From: UBA5314 sp040217815
GTDB lineage: Bacteria; Bacillota; Syntrophomonadia; Syntrophomonadales; Syntrophomonadaceae
DNA length: 64,000 bases
Assembly (NCBI GenBank): GCA_040217815.1
Contig: JBEHWI010000003.1
Span: 87,835 to 151,834 of the forward strand
Reading direction: 5' to 3'
In this document: one piece after another, positions 43,069-50,625 of the stretch
How positions within the stretch are numbered: position 1 is the first letter of the stretch
Layout: the number at the start of each line of letters is the position of its first letter
Program-made: the position numbers and the translations under genes
Notes under the pieces: model-generated
Told to the model about the DNA's origin: nothing
Seen by the model: the letters and a program-made list of their open reading frames with translations, nothing else
The model's database searches: none

Positions 43069-44826
43069 GTGTTTTTCTTGCAGGAGTATTCAGTCTATGA
43101 AATAACCAACATTTTGGAAGGGTTGATTGAAAGCCCTTACATGTTCTTTGTTATCGTTGACAAAGATGGAATCGTTACCACCATGAACCAGACCTACCTG
43201 GATATCCTGCAAATGAAAAAAGCCGATGTGGTAGGTAAAAATATCCTCGAAGTCACTCCCCGTTCCGGCCTGCCTGAGGTTTTAAGGACTGGTCGCATGG
43301 ATAAGGCTGATATCTGGTCTATTAAAGGTCATGATACCATCGTTACCCGGGTTCCAATTATAAAAGACGGCGCCATCTCCGGTGCTATTGCAATGAGCCT
43401 TTTCCTGGACATGTCCGGCGCCAAGATCCTCATGAAAAAACTTCAGGAGAGTGAAAAGGAATTCAATGCCGTCCTAGAGGGTTTGATCGAAAGCCCGACC
43501 ATGGCTTACGTCATAGTTGATCGCGAAGGTTATATTACGGTTATTAACCAGACCTATCTGGACATGCTGGGAATCTCCAGGGATGATGCCCTGGGCCGAC
43601 ATATTTGTGATATAACCCCGCACTCCAAACTTCCTGAGATAATTAAAACCGGCCGCACCGACCGGGTTGATATTTGGCCGGTCAATGGCCGGGACACCAT
43701 CGTTTCCCGGGTGCCTCTCATTAAAGACGGCGAAATATTTGGTGCTATCGGGCAGAGCATTTTCCTTGATCTGTCCGGGGCCAGCATCCTTCTTAAAAAG
43801 CTTCAGGAAACTGAAAAAGAATTAAACTTTTATAAAGACCAGGTCAGTCAAATATACAGTGCCAAGTGGTGCTTTGACAATCTTATCGGTCAAAGCCAGA
43901 GTTTTGTTTCTACAAAAAATATGGCCTGGCAGCTTTCCCAGACCGTATCAACCATACTTATCACCGGTGAAAGCGGCACCGGCAAAGAGCTATTTGCCCA
44001 GGCCATTCACAACAGCAGTGCCCGCTGCACCGGTCCCTTTGTGAGGATTAACTGCGCCGCCCTGCCCGACAACCTGCTCGAATCAGAGCTGTTTGGCTAT
44101 GAAGAGGGAGCTTTTACCGGTGCGCGTAAAGGAGGCAAACCGGGCAAATTTGATCTCGCCAAAGGAGGAACTATCTTTCTTGACGAAATAGGAGACATGC
44201 CCCTCACCATGCAAACCAAGCTCCTGACAGTTTTGCAGGAACGGGTTGTTGAGAGAATAGGAGGCACCAATCCCATTCCGATTGATGTCAGGATTATCGC
44301 TGCCACCAACCGCGATTTGGAAAAAATGGTTGCCGAGCAGACCTTCCGGGAAGACCTGTATTACCGCCTAAATGTGGTTAGATTGTCTATCCCATCACTT
44401 CGTGAACGCATGGAAGATATACCCTTTCTGGTCCAAGATCTCATAGATCGCCTCAATTCCCATTTGCGCACCAATGTTATTGATATAAGCCCTCCCGCCT
44501 TGGAACTCCTTCAGTCCTATCGCTGGCCAGGCAATGTCCGTGAGTTGGAGAACCTTTTGGAGCGGGCTATAAATCTTTGCCATATGAATCAGCAGAGTCA
44601 TTTGACGGCAGAGCACTTTCCCTCCCTGGGAAGCAACAAGCTTTCCAAAATCGAAATCCTTGATAATGGTCAAACAGCCCTTCCCGATCTTTTGGATGGG
44701 ATCGAAGAGCAGCTGCTCAGGAAAGCCCTTCACGAAGCGGACGGAAATAGGGCTAAAACCGCCAAGATACTTGGTATTCACAGCTCTGCTTTATATCGCA
44801 AGCTAAAAAAGTACGGATTGGAATAA
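43069..44826 (+). CDS. Sigma-54-dependent activator with two PAS domains
   Basis: This 585-aa enhancer-binding protein is closely related to the four-PAS protein at 9.2-11.7 kb. Two PAS units begin at about 19 and 143; both carry the TGRMDKADIW-like segment. The AAA+ domain (about 280-510) has Walker A GESGTGKE, the GAFTGA loop, Walker B LDEIGDM and RLNVVRLSIPSLRER. The Fis-type HTH at the end (AKILGIHSSALYRKLKKYG) differs from its paralogue at very few positions. It starts at TTG with GGAGG upstream. It lies just before a consensus sigma-54 promoter and its presumed target at 45103. The pair sits between mnmE and jag, whose adjacency is usually conserved. Confidence 0.92.
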   Translation: MFFLQEYSVYEITNILEGLIESPYMFFVIVDKDGIVTTMNQTYLDILQMKKADVVGKNILEVTPRSGLPEVLRTGRMDKADIWSIKGHDTIVTRVPIIKDGAISGAIAMSLFLDMSGAKILMKKLQESEKEFNAVLEGLIESPTMAYVIVDREGYITVINQTYLDMLGISRDDALGRHICDITPHSKLPEIIKTGRTDRVDIWPVNGRDTIVSRVPLIKDGEIFGAIGQSIFLDLSGASILLKKLQETEKELNFYKDQVSQIYSAKWCFDNLIGQSQSFVSTKNMAWQLSQTVSTILITGESGTGKELFAQAIHNSSARCTGPFVRINCAALPDNLLESELFGYEEGAFTGARKGGKPGKFDLAKGGTIFLDEIGDMPLTMQTKLLTVLQERVVERIGGTNPIPIDVRIIAATNRDLEKMVAEQTFREDLYYRLNVVRLSIPSLRERMEDIPFLVQDLIDRLNSHLRTNVIDISPPALELLQSYRWPGNVRELENLLERAINLCHMNQQSHLTAEHFPSLGSNKLSKIEILDNGQTALPDLLDGIEEQLLRKALHEADGNRAKTAKILGIHSSALYRKLKKYGLE

Positions 44827-44878
44827 CTATAAAGTTTTGCTTCATCTACTTTTTTCTTTTTTGAAAAACCTATCACCC

Positions 44879-44913
44879 ACTTTAGGAGATACTGTTAACC
44901 CATCCCTAAAAGT
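44879..44913. promoter_or_regulatory. Imperfect inverted repeat, candidate UAS
   Basis: ACTTTAGGAGAT pairs with ATCCCTAAAAGT across an 11-bp spacer; one indel and one mismatch break the symmetry. Its centre is about 100 bp upstream of the predicted sigma-54 start, a suitable distance for an enhancer. It shares ATCCC/GGGAT-type half-sites with the palindrome at 9082-9104, but in a different arrangement. Confidence 0.3.
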
Positions 44914-44969
44914 ATGTATTTAAAAAGCCCAATTTTTCTGCTCTTCTTTTTTTGAACTTCATTTTTTGG

Positions 44970-44987
44970 TTGGCACAACTTTTGCAT
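44970..44987 (+). promoter_or_regulatory. Sigma-54 promoter of the small duplicated protein gene
   Basis: TTGGCAC-AACTT-TTGCAT is a perfect -24/-12 match, with GG and GC 10 bases apart. Transcription would begin near 44998, about 105 nt before the start codon at 45103. The gene just upstream encodes a sigma-54 activator. Confidence 0.85.
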
Positions 44988-45102
44988 ATATATTGTGCAA
45001 AGAGATGCGGCGCTTTATTCTGGAGAACATTGACGTGCCTTCAGACTTAGAGAAAGAAAGATTGGGAATGGTTTTATTTTCGCTTTTAGGGGGGCGTGTA
45101 TC

Positions 45103-45441
45103 ATGAAGAAAAATGACATTATTGAAAACTGGGTAGATATCTATGCCGAGGATTGGGCCAAGTTGGGTAATCCGGTAATAAGCATATCTCCCTTGAGCAC
45201 TCAGGAATTTAATCAGGAACTGAGCGCTATGATTTCCAGATGGCAGGAGCGGACCGAATGGATGGAAGTATATCAGTCAACTCAGGATGACTGGGGCTAT
45301 CCAGTTATCGAAATTTCTCCGCTGACTACTGAAGGCTTTAATAGAGAATTACAGAGAATGATATTCAATGAGCCTGAAGTCGAAGCAATGGTTCGTATTC
45401 CAGCCATTCCTACCAAAAAGGTGCTGCCAAAGGTCAGTTAG
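45103..45441 (+). CDS. Small duplicated protein of unknown function, sigma-54 promoted
   Basis: This 112-aa soluble protein is built from two copies of a ~35-residue motif, at about 10-44 and 53-87. The shared pattern is W-x3-Y...W...PVI-x-ISPL-x-T-x2-FN-x-EL-x2-MI. A short Pro/Lys-rich tail follows. There is no signal peptide, membrane segment, Cys or catalytic signature. A GGGGGGCG site precedes the ATG. It lies behind a perfect sigma-54 promoter and next to a PAS-type activator, and is followed by a strong terminator. It is therefore a one-gene sigma-54 unit. I do not recognise the family. It could be a small regulator or partner protein; that is a guess. Confidence 0.75.
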   Translation: MKKNDIIENWVDIYAEDWAKLGNPVISISPLSTQEFNQELSAMISRWQERTEWMEVYQSTQDDWGYPVIEISPLTTEGFNRELQRMIFNEPEVEAMVRIPAIPTKKVLPKVS

Positions 45442-45481
45442 TCAATAAGTCAACTGTTATCCAGCATGAAGCGTAAATCTT

Positions 45482-45516
45482 GCCGGTCCCCAGAAAGGAC
45501 CGGCTTTTTCTTTTTT
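45482..45516 (+). terminator. Terminator of the sigma-54 small-protein gene
   Basis: GCCGGTCC-CCAGAAA-GGACCGGC is followed by TTTTTCTTTTTT. This is a strong intrinsic terminator, 40 bp after the stop codon. Confidence 0.92.
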
Positions 45517-45542
45517 AACGATCTAAACCCTTGACCTCAGAT

Positions 45543-45569
45543 AAAAAAACAGGCCCCTTACGAGACCTG
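45543..45569 (-). terminator. Terminator of the rpmH-rnpA-yidD-yidC-jag operon
   Basis: On the minus strand CAGGTC pairs with GGCCTG (one G-U) around an 8-nt loop and is followed by TTTTTTT. It begins 12 bp after the jag stop. Confidence 0.65.
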
Positions 45570-45580
45570 CTTTCTTATTC

Positions 45581-46207
45581 TTATTTCTTTAAGGATATTA
45601 CCACTTTTCGGTTCGGCTCATCACCCATAGAGTAGGTCGTTATGTTTGGATCAGATTGCAGGGTAGTATGGACTATCCTTCTCTCTTGCGATGTCATGGG
45701 CCTCATTACCACGTTTTTCCTGGTCTTCTTTACCTTATCGGATAAACGCAAAGCCAGAGCTTCCAGCGAGTCTTCGCGCTTTTTCCTGTAGTCTTCAACA
45801 TCAAGCATCACACGGATTTTTTCTTCCTGGTTTCTATTGACGATTAAACCTACAATAAACTGTACCGCGTTTAGCGTTTCTCCCTTGCGGCCGATCAACA
45901 ATCCCATATCTTTGCCTATTATGTTGATCCTTACTCTACCTTCCTGGTACTCTATCCCGTTTATCTGGTAGTCTATCTGCATCCGGGTGAGTATTTCATC
46001 AACAACGCCGCGAACCTTATCCTCGGGTTTTTCGCGTCTGGTTACCCTGACCACAGCCGGTTTCTTGCCGATGCCCAGCAGACCTTTGCTCGGTTCCTCG
46101 ATCACTTCAACATTTACATCTTCAATCTCGCAGCCCAATTCGTCGAGGGCGGCTTTTATGGCCTCATCAATGTTTTTTCCTTTTTTTTCTACGGTTTGGA
46201 GCTCCAT
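45581..46207 (-). CDS. jag: Jag/KhpB RNA-binding protein (SpoIIIJ-associated)
   Basis: I place the start at ATG 46207 (MELQTVEKKGKNIDEAI), preceded by GGAGGAAAGAG; it overlaps the end of yidC by 41 bp. The Jag-N domain (about 1-55) has EEPSKGLLGIGKKPA. A KH domain follows with IIGKDMGLLIGRKGETLNAV, and the C-terminal R3H domain has RPMTSQERRIVHTTLQ. Length is 208 aa. The protein binds RNA and is linked to cell-wall growth and sporulation in other Firmicutes. Confidence 0.93.
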   Translation of the reverse strand: MELQTVEKKGKNIDEAIKAALDELGCEIEDVNVEVIEEPSKGLLGIGKKPAVVRVTRREKPEDKVRGVVDEILTRMQIDYQINGIEYQEGRVRINIIGKDMGLLIGRKGETLNAVQFIVGLIVNRNQEEKIRVMLDVEDYRKKREDSLEALALRLSDKVKKTRKNVVMRPMTSQERRIVHTTLQSDPNITTYSMGDEPNRKVVISLKK

Positions 46208-46982
46208 CTTGACTCTTTCCTCCTTTGTCCCTCCTTGCTTCCTTTTCTTCAGGAGCTTCGGATTCCGCCTCATCAGAATCTCCCAAGTCCAATACCTGTG
46301 TTTCGATTACCATTCCGGTTCCAGCATCCAGGGCTTTGGTCTTGTCCATGGTGAAATTCACATAAAGCTGTTGGGCTATACTCAAAAAATTGAATGTGAC
46401 CCAGTACAAGGATAGACCTGCTGCCATTTTCCAGGAAACGAAGCCAATAAAGAGCGGCATCATGTACAACATTGATTTTTGGGTAGGATCGTTATTATCT
46501 GCCATAGATATTTTCTGCTGCAAATATGTAGTAGCTGCAACCAATACCGGCAAGATGTACAATTGGTCGGGGTTACCAATATTTTCTATCCACAGAAATT
46601 TTGCATATGGACTTTGGAGTAAAGTTGCCGACAGGTTAAACAAAGCCCTGTAAAATGCAAACAAAATGGGCATCTGAATAAGCAGCGGCAGACAACCGCT
46701 GAATGGATTTACTCCGTGCTCTTTATACAGCTCCCCAAGCTTCTTCTGCATAGTCTGGGGATCGTCTTTGTAGCGCTCTTGGAGTTCTTTCATACGGGGT
46801 TGAAGAACTTGCATCTCCCGCATGGATTTCATCTGTTTATGGGTCAACGGATAAATTACTGCCTTTATGGCAATCGACATGAAGATAATTGCCAGTCCGT
46901 AATTAGGAATACCGAGACTTTGGGTTAGACCAAACATGAATTGAATTACTTGGGTAAACCAGGAAACAAAGGTCGTCCACAA
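46167..46982 (-). CDS. yidC: Membrane protein insertase YidC (SpoIIIJ/OxaA type)
   Basis: This 271-aa insertase places proteins into the cytoplasmic membrane. It has five hydrophobic segments. The conserved core IPNYGLAIIFMSIAIKAVIYPLTH (key residues NYGLAI and KAVIYPL) is followed by LQPRMKELQERYKDDPQTM and the hairpin region GCLPLLIQMPILFAFYRAL. The lysine-rich C-terminal tail (NRRKKRKKH) is typical for ribosome contact. It starts at TTG 46982. No N-terminal lipobox is evident in this frame. It precedes jag in the usual order. Confidence 0.94.
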   Translation of the reverse strand: MWTTFVSWFTQVIQFMFGLTQSLGIPNYGLAIIFMSIAIKAVIYPLTHKQMKSMREMQVLQPRMKELQERYKDDPQTMQKKLGELYKEHGVNPFSGCLPLLIQMPILFAFYRALFNLSATLLQSPYAKFLWIENIGNPDQLYILPVLVAATTYLQQKISMADNNDPTQKSMLYMMPLFIGFVSWKMAAGLSLYWVTFNFLSIAQQLYVNFTMDKTKALDAGTGMVIETQVLDLGDSDEAESEAPEEKEARRDKGGKSQDGAPNRRKKRKKH

Positions 46983-47049
46983 ATCAATCCCTGCCTATCG
47001 ATATAAGCGGCGATAGCAGGTCTCACCTCCTTTACGTGAAATGCTTCGG

Positions 47050-47259
47050 TCATGGAACCGGGTCGTACCCACCTTCATGAAAAGGATGGCAGCGGCTCAA
47101 TCTTTTGAGCGTGAACCATCCACCCTTCAATAGCCCATATTTTTCTATGGCTTCTATCGAATAATGAGAACAGGTGGGATAGAAACGACAGGTCGGACGT
47201 TTAAAAAAGGATACGCGTTGATATATTTTTATGAACAGAATCGACACTCTCGTAATCAT
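47050..47259 (-). CDS. yidD: Membrane protein insertion efficiency factor YidD
   Basis: This 69-aa protein has the YidD pattern: LFIKIYQRVSFFKRPTCRFY, then PTCSHYSIEAIEKYG and the GWFTLKRLSRCHPFHEGGYD ending. Three Cys are conserved. It associates with the inner membrane and aids YidC. Its ATG overlaps the rnpA stop by 4 bp (ATGA), so it is coupled to rnpA. Confidence 0.95.
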   Translation of the reverse strand: MITRVSILFIKIYQRVSFFKRPTCRFYPTCSHYSIEAIEKYGLLKGGWFTLKRLSRCHPFHEGGYDPVP

Positions 47260-47588
47260 AACTTGGCTTTCTTCATTATTTTCAAAAAATCCTTCTCCAA
47301 CTCCTGGGAGCTCACACCATAGATATGGTGCCTGGCAATCACAATAAAATCGTTGTTTCCGGGTACTTCATTCTTTCGCTGCTCGATTATGGCCCTGATC
47401 TGCCTTTTCACCCGGTTGCGTTTGACCGCTTTTCCAACCTTCTTGCTGGTAACAACACCAAACCGGTTGCCGCCCGTCTCCTTTTTCATAATATACACCA
47501 GCAGGTACCGGCCGCCGATTTTATTTCCATATTTATATATATTATTGTATTGTCTTCCAGTCCTTATTCTAAATTGCCTTTTTAGCAT
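47256..47588 (-). CDS. rnpA: Ribonuclease P protein component
   Basis: This is the protein subunit of RNase P, which matures tRNA 5' ends. I place the start at ATG 47588 (MLKRQFRIRTGRQYNN), giving 110 aa. A longer frame upstream would run toward rpmH and is unlikely. The diagnostic basic motif is KAVKRNRVKRQIRAIIE (about 55-71). GNDFIVIAR near the C-terminus is also typical. It lies 42 bp after rpmH. Confidence 0.95.
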   Translation of the reverse strand: MLKRQFRIRTGRQYNNIYKYGNKIGGRYLLVYIMKKETGGNRFGVVTSKKVGKAVKRNRVKRQIRAIIEQRKNEVPGNNDFIVIARHHIYGVSSQELEKDFLKIMKKAKL

Positions 47589-47630
47589 AGGATTTTTATG
47601 AGTAAAATAAAAGGCCGCCCTTTCCACGAC

Positions 47631-47765
47631 CTATGCACAGATGGTTTTTCTTCCCTTTTTCCTTCTATTGGCTAAGACTTTGCGTCCACCCGCACTAGCC
47701 ATTCTCTTTCTAAAACCGTGCACCTTTTTTCTCTGACGGTTTTTGGGCTGGTATGTCCTTTTCAT
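47631..47765 (-). CDS. rpmH: 50S ribosomal protein L34
   Basis: This is a 44-aa very basic protein. It reads MKRTYQPKNRQRKKVHGF and then RKRMASAGGRKVLANRRKKG, the classic L34 sequence. It is the first gene of the rpmH-rnpA-yidD-yidC-jag operon, which runs away from dnaA. A GAGAGGAAGA site lies just upstream. The consensus promoter at 47805-47834 drives it. Confidence 0.97.
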   Translation of the reverse strand: MKRTYQPKNRQRKKVHGFRKRMASAGGRKVLANRRKKGRKTICA

Positions 47766-47804
47766 TTGTATATCTTCCTCTCTATATATTTACAACACTT
47801 TATA

Positions 47805-47834
47805 ATTATATTGATTCAGGCCCGTGACTGTCAA
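47805..47834 (-). promoter_or_regulatory. Sigma-A promoter of rpmH
   Basis: On the minus strand a perfect TTGACA and a perfect TATAAT are separated by 18 bp. The start would fall near 47798, about 35 nt before rpmH. Confidence 0.85.
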
Positions 47835-47940
47835 GAAAGTAGGGTTCCTTAAGCCTTCTATTTTTATTTTTTATCTGCTAAAATTAAACTATATCTGAAC
47901 TTGAAATGACTGTGGCAAGCCGGCTGAGTTATTATGCAGT

Positions 47941-47980
47941 ATATCCACAGCTTTTTTTTTGACTTTTTCACTTTTCCACA
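47941..47980. other. oriC: oriC, dnaA-upstream part (DnaA boxes)
   Basis: Two DnaA-box 9-mers are visible in the short gap before dnaA: ATATCCACA (47941-47949) and TTTTCCACA (47972-47980). Each is one base from TTATCCACA. A T-run (CTTTTTTTTTTGAC) lies between them. This is the upstream half of a bipartite Firmicute origin and probably also the dnaA autoregulatory region. Confidence 0.7.
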
Positions 47981-48000
47981 AGTTATTGGGAGGATTCGTC

Positions 48001-49311
48001 ATGGTAATGGAGAACGATTATGCCGCGTTATGGAGCAAGGTATTGCAGTCTATTAAGGAAGATATTGATCCCGGAAGTTTTGATATCTGGTTCTCCATGC
48101 TAACCTATTATTCTTTTCACAACGATACCATCTTTATTAAAGTTCCCAACTCCCTAACCAAGGAGTGGATTGAATCACGTTACTTCGATATTATTCAGGG
48201 CAAATTACAGCGCTTTGGAGGCAGCCACTTAAATATTTCCTTGATTACGGAAACTCCGGCCGATAAAGAAGCCTCTTTCTTCCCCTTAAATCCCAAATAC
48301 ACCTTCGACACCTTTGTAGTTGGCAACAGCAATCGCTTTGCTCATGCGGCCTGCTTTGCAGTTGGCGAAGCACCTTCCCGGGCTTATAACCCTCTTTTTA
48401 TATATGGGGGAGTGGGTTTAGGGAAAACTCATTTGATGCAGGCTATCGGACACCATATTCTATTAAAAAACAAAAACTTTTCGGTTGTCTATGTATCCTC
48501 CGAGCAGTTTACCAATGAGCTTATTAGCTCGATAAAAGATGACAACACTTCCGGTTTTCGCAACAAATACCGTAATATTGATGTGCTCTTGATCGATGAT
48601 ATTCAATTCCTAGCTGGTAAAGAGCGCACCCAGGAAGAGTTTTTCCACACTTTCAACACCCTTTACGAAGCCAATAAACAAGTGGTCATATCCAGTGATA
48701 GACCTCCGCGTAACATTCCCACCCTGGAGGACCGATTACGCTCCCGTTTTGAATGGGGCTTGATAACCGATATTCAACCCCCCGATCTAGAAACCCGTAT
48801 TGCTATTTTGCGCAAGAAAGCCCAGTCAGACAATCTCAACATACCTTATGATGTCCTCGATTATATTTCAAATTATATAGATTCCAATATCAGAGAACTG
48901 GAAGGAGCCCTGGTTCGTCTGGTAGCCTATGTCACCCTGACCCATAAAACCCTCAACCTGGCAACTGCCAGCGAGGCTTTAAAAGACATTCTACCTCCAG
49001 CCCGGCCGCGCAAAATTACTATTGAAACCATTCAAAAAGCGGTGGCCAAACAATATGACCTGGAAGTATCTGAACTTTTATCCAAGAAGCGCAATAAACA
49101 GATGGTTTTTCCCCGGCACATAGCTATGTATCTGTGCCGCAAACTTACCGACGCTTCGTATCCCCAAATAGGGGATCAATTCGGCGGCCGGGACCATACT
49201 ACGGTTATTCATGCCATTGACAAGATGGAAAAACAGATTATAGATGATCGTGAACTATCTTCAGTTGTAGAAAAACTTGTCAAAAAAATAGATCCTAATT
49301 ACACCGGTTAG
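48001..49311 (+). CDS. dnaA: Chromosomal replication initiator DnaA
   Basis: DnaA is an AAA+ ATPase that opens oriC. I place the start at ATG 48001 (MVMENDYAALWSKVLQ), with GGGAGG 7 bases upstream; an upstream in-frame ATG at 47959 overlaps the origin boxes. Domain I is the first ~85 residues. Domain III has YGGVGLGKTHLMQAIGHH (Walker A) and LLIDDIQFLAGKERTQEEFF (Walker B region). Domain IV ends with the box-binding signature GGRDHTTVIHAIDKM. Length is 436 aa. DnaA boxes lie on both sides of the gene. Confidence 0.97.
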   Translation: MVMENDYAALWSKVLQSIKEDIDPGSFDIWFSMLTYYSFHNDTIFIKVPNSLTKEWIESRYFDIIQGKLQRFGGSHLNISLITETPADKEASFFPLNPKYTFDTFVVGNSNRFAHAACFAVGEAPSRAYNPLFIYGGVGLGKTHLMQAIGHHILLKNKNFSVVYVSSEQFTNELISSIKDDNTSGFRNKYRNIDVLLIDDIQFLAGKERTQEEFFHTFNTLYEANKQVVISSDRPPRNIPTLEDRLRSRFEWGLITDIQPPDLETRIAILRKKAQSDNLNIPYDVLDYISNYIDSNIRELEGALVRLVAYVTLTHKTLNLATASEALKDILPPARPRKITIETIQKAVAKQYDLEVSELLSKKRNKQMVFPRHIAMYLCRKLTDASYPQIGDQFGGRDHTTVIHAIDKMEKQIIDDRELSSVVEKLVKKIDPNYTG

Positions 49312-49318
49312 CAATATC

Positions 49319-49406
49319 TTATCAACAGCTTTATTAAAAGGCCTTTTTAGCAATACGTCTTGCTTGAATTGCTTTATCCACGTAATTCACACTACTACTA
49401 CTATTA
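49319..49406. other. oriC: oriC, dnaA-dnaN part: DnaA boxes plus DnaA-trio tract
   Basis: Two boxes are visible: TTATCAACA (49319-49327) and TTATCCACG (49374-49382). Nine bases after the second is the run CTA-CTA-CTA-CTA-TTA (49392-49406). The complementary strand reads 3'-GAT-5' four times, then AAT, which is the DnaA-trio pattern. AT-rich DNA follows (AAATTGTTAATAAATAATAAG). The layout (box, short spacer, trios, AT-rich) matches the unwinding region of Bacillus subtilis. Confidence 0.75.
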
Positions 49407-49468
49407 CTGCTAAATTGTTAATAAATAATAAGATCAGACAAACCCAAGTCAAGGTTGGAGGTATAAAG

Positions 49469-50608
49469 ATGATATTTTTTATCGAAAAGAGAGATCTGTC
49501 GACCATCACCACACAGGTCTACCGGGCAGCCTCAAATAAGAACACCATTCCTGTTCTTTCTGGCATACTGCTTCAGGTAAACAGCGAAAAAGGACTGACC
49601 ATGACCGCTACCGATATGGAAATAGGAATCCGGGCCAGTACCTCTCAGGTAGATGTTGTTGAGGAAGGACAGGTTTTGGTTAACGCTCATTATTTCGCAG
49701 ATTTTATCAAGGTGCTGCCGGATACCCGTATAAAAGTGGAAATCGATCAGGCCAAAGCCAAACTAAAAATAAGCTACGGAAAATCATCAGGTTATCTCAA
49801 TATTTACCTGGATCAAGAATATCCGGAACTTCCATTACAAAAAATGGAACATAAGATATCTCTTCCTCAAAAGGTTATCAGAGAGGCTTTGCGGAAAACC
49901 TCTTTTGCTTCCGCCCAGAGCCATTTTCGGCAGGTATTCACCGGAGTTCTCTTTGATTTTTTACCTGAAAACCAGTTAAAGGTAGTTGCCTCTGACACCC
50001 ACCGCCTCTCTTATTACGCCTACCAGGGGGAGGGTGATGGTCCTGACGAGGAAAGTTTTATTGTTCCAACCCGTACGGTCAACGAATTGCTGCGCTGGCT
50101 GGAAGATAGCGAAGATTTAGTTGATATTGCTCTCAGTCAAAACAACGTGGTTTTTTCCCGGGATAATTTCCTTCTGCTGTCACGCCTTATTGAAGGGCAA
50201 TATCCCAATTATGAACAGGTTATTCCCAGCACCTCAAATACGGAGATGCTCATTTCCTCAGCGATGCTTTTAAATATACTTGAAAGAGCCAAAGTAATGC
50301 CCAGTGATGACAAGCTTAAAATACCCAATGTTGTGCTTCACGTAAAAGAAGATGGCGCGTTTGTAAACTGTTATTCGGAAATAATGGGTGAAATAGAGGA
50401 AGTAATAGAAGAGTTGAAGGTAAGTGGGGAAGTCGACTTTAAAATATCATTCAACACCAATTATTTCCTGGATGTGGTAAAACTGTTGGCGGGAGAGAGC
50501 CCCGAGATAATGATAAAATTATCCGGATCGCTGGGGCCGGCTTTAATTAAAAATCCTGAGCAGGATAATTACCTTTACGTTCTGGTTCCTTTGAGGACCA
50601 GCAGCTAA
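49469..50608 (+). CDS. dnaN: DNA polymerase III beta subunit (sliding clamp)
   Basis: The clamp holds the replicative polymerase on DNA. I place the start at ATG 49469 (MIFFIEKRDLSTITTQVYRA), with GGAGG upstream. A longer frame from 49364 would translate the origin and is rejected. Motifs are NTIPVLSGILLQV, SDTHRLSYYAY and the C-terminal YLYVLVPLRTS that forms the partner-binding pocket. Length is 379 aa. It follows dnaA in the standard order. Confidence 0.97.
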   Translation: MIFFIEKRDLSTITTQVYRAASNKNTIPVLSGILLQVNSEKGLTMTATDMEIGIRASTSQVDVVEEGQVLVNAHYFADFIKVLPDTRIKVEIDQAKAKLKISYGKSSGYLNIYLDQEYPELPLQKMEHKISLPQKVIREALRKTSFASAQSHFRQVFTGVLFDFLPENQLKVVASDTHRLSYYAYQGEGDGPDEESFIVPTRTVNELLRWLEDSEDLVDIALSQNNVVFSRDNFLLLSRLIEGQYPNYEQVIPSTSNTEMLISSAMLLNILERAKVMPSDDKLKIPNVVLHVKEDGAFVNCYSEIMGEIEEVIEELKVSGEVDFKISFNTNYFLDVVKLLAGESPEIMIKLSGSLGPALIKNPEQDNYLYVLVPLRTSS

Positions 50609-50625
50609 AGGAGTGGTAAGCGGCT

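Noticed and set aside
49364..49468. Long dnaN start through the dnaA-dnaN gap
   Set aside because: It would translate the DnaA box and trio tract; the ATG at 49469 has GGAGG upstream and matches the family start.
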